A stretch of DNA of 14,193 nucleotides from Gemmobacter sp. (GTDB lineage: Bacteria; Pseudomonadota; Alphaproteobacteria; Rhodobacterales; Rhodobacteraceae): NCBI GenBank assembly GCA_030656535.1, contig JAUSPL010000078.1:1-14193 (forward strand). Direction: 5' to 3'. Every line of letters starts with the position of its first letter. The stretch's first letter is position 1. Below are positions 13,870 to 14,193 of the stretch, piece after piece. The position numbers were made by a program, and so were the translations under genes. The notes below the pieces were generated by a model that was not told the DNA's origin, did not search any database, and saw nothing but the letters and a program-made list of their open reading frames with translations.

Positions 13870-14193
13870 ATGACGACAACGCGCAAGGGCATTATTCTTG
13901 CTGGCGGATCTGGCACCCGGCTTTATCCGATTACGATGGGCGTATCCAAGCAACTGCTGCCCGTTTATGATAAACCAATGGTCTATTATCCGTTGTCTGC
14001 GCTGATGCTGGCCGGAATTCGCGAAATCGCCGTTATTACGACCCCCGAAGATCAGGGGCAATTCCAGCGGCTTTTGGGTGATGGATCACAGCTTGGCTTG
14101 AAGTTGACGTGGATCGCCCAGCCCTCGCCCGATGGTCTGGCACAGGCCTATATCCTGGCCGAAGATTTCCTTGCCGGCGCATCGTCGGCGATG
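13870..14193 (+). CDS. rfbA: Glucose-1-phosphate thymidylyltransferase, N-terminal part (3' end outside window)
   Basis: First step of the pathway: dTTP + glucose-1-phosphate to dTDP-glucose + PPi. The first 108 residues of about 290 are visible; the frame runs open off the right edge. Seen: the nucleotidyltransferase signature LAGGSGTRLYPIT (10-22), with the Arg of the GSGTR loop, SKQLLPVYDKPMVYYPLSALMLAGI, TTPEDQGQFQRLLGDGSQLGL, and QPSPDGLAQAYILAEDF, which lines the sugar site. GGAG at 13860-13863 is the ribosome binding site. It completes the four-enzyme rhamnose set in the order C-B-D-A. The family is usually feedback-inhibited by dTDP-rhamnose; that site would be beyond the visible part. 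Confidence 0.96.
   Translation, partial: MTTTRKGIILAGGSGTRLYPITMGVSKQLLPVYDKPMVYYPLSALMLAGIREIAVITTPEDQGQFQRLLGDGSQLGLKLTWIAQPSPDGLAQAYILAEDFLAGASSAM

Overview
The window is a high-GC stretch from what looks like a marine alphaproteobacterium of the Rhodobacterales (Roseobacter/Rhodobacter type). This rests on gene families, codon use (strong G/C at third positions) and alphaproteobacterial-looking promoters. No rRNA or other taxonomic marker is present, so the assignment is an inference.

Layout. (1) Positions 2-505 hold the 3' part of fmt (methionyl-tRNA formyltransferase). (2) 631-2882 is a tight plus-strand envelope block: a small GlsB/YeaQ-type membrane protein, a waaA (Kdo transferase) gene starting on the next base, and a DxD glycosyltransferase whose start overlaps the waaA stop. 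(3) 3017-5807 is a two-gene plus-strand unit: a class III PLP aminotransferase related to glutamate-1-semialdehyde aminomutase, and a glutamine synthetase-fold ligase of the gamma-glutamylpolyamine synthetase (PuuA) type. (4) A short-chain dehydrogenase/reductase converges on it from the minus strand (5895-6626). (5) 6627-7636 is about 1 kb without a convincing gene. It is rich in hairpins, has a nine-G run, and carries what looks like the last codons of a lost RTX protein. It ends in a clear rho-independent terminator for the next gene. (6) 7637-10654 (minus) encodes a 1005-residue secreted protease: kexin/subtilisin-like S8 domain, P domain, 22 uninterrupted RTX nonapeptides and a type I secretion-like C-terminus. 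(7) A short AT-rich divergent region separates it from a small TTG-started lipoprotein (10893-11255). (8) From 11389 to the right edge runs a dTDP-L-rhamnose operon in the order rfbC-rfbB-rfbD-rfbA, the last gene cut by the window.

How they work together. waaA and the adjacent glycosyltransferase act on the LPS inner core, and the rfb genes supply activated rhamnose for surface polysaccharide. The window therefore joins surface glycan synthesis, a probable type I-secreted Ca-dependent protease (no transporter genes are in view) and a nitrogen/amine metabolism pair. No CRISPR, prophage, complete IS or tRNA was seen. The least explained parts are the structured non-coding kilobase, the aminotransferase/ligase/SDR set, and the abrupt change to methionine-bearing RTX repeats inside the protease.
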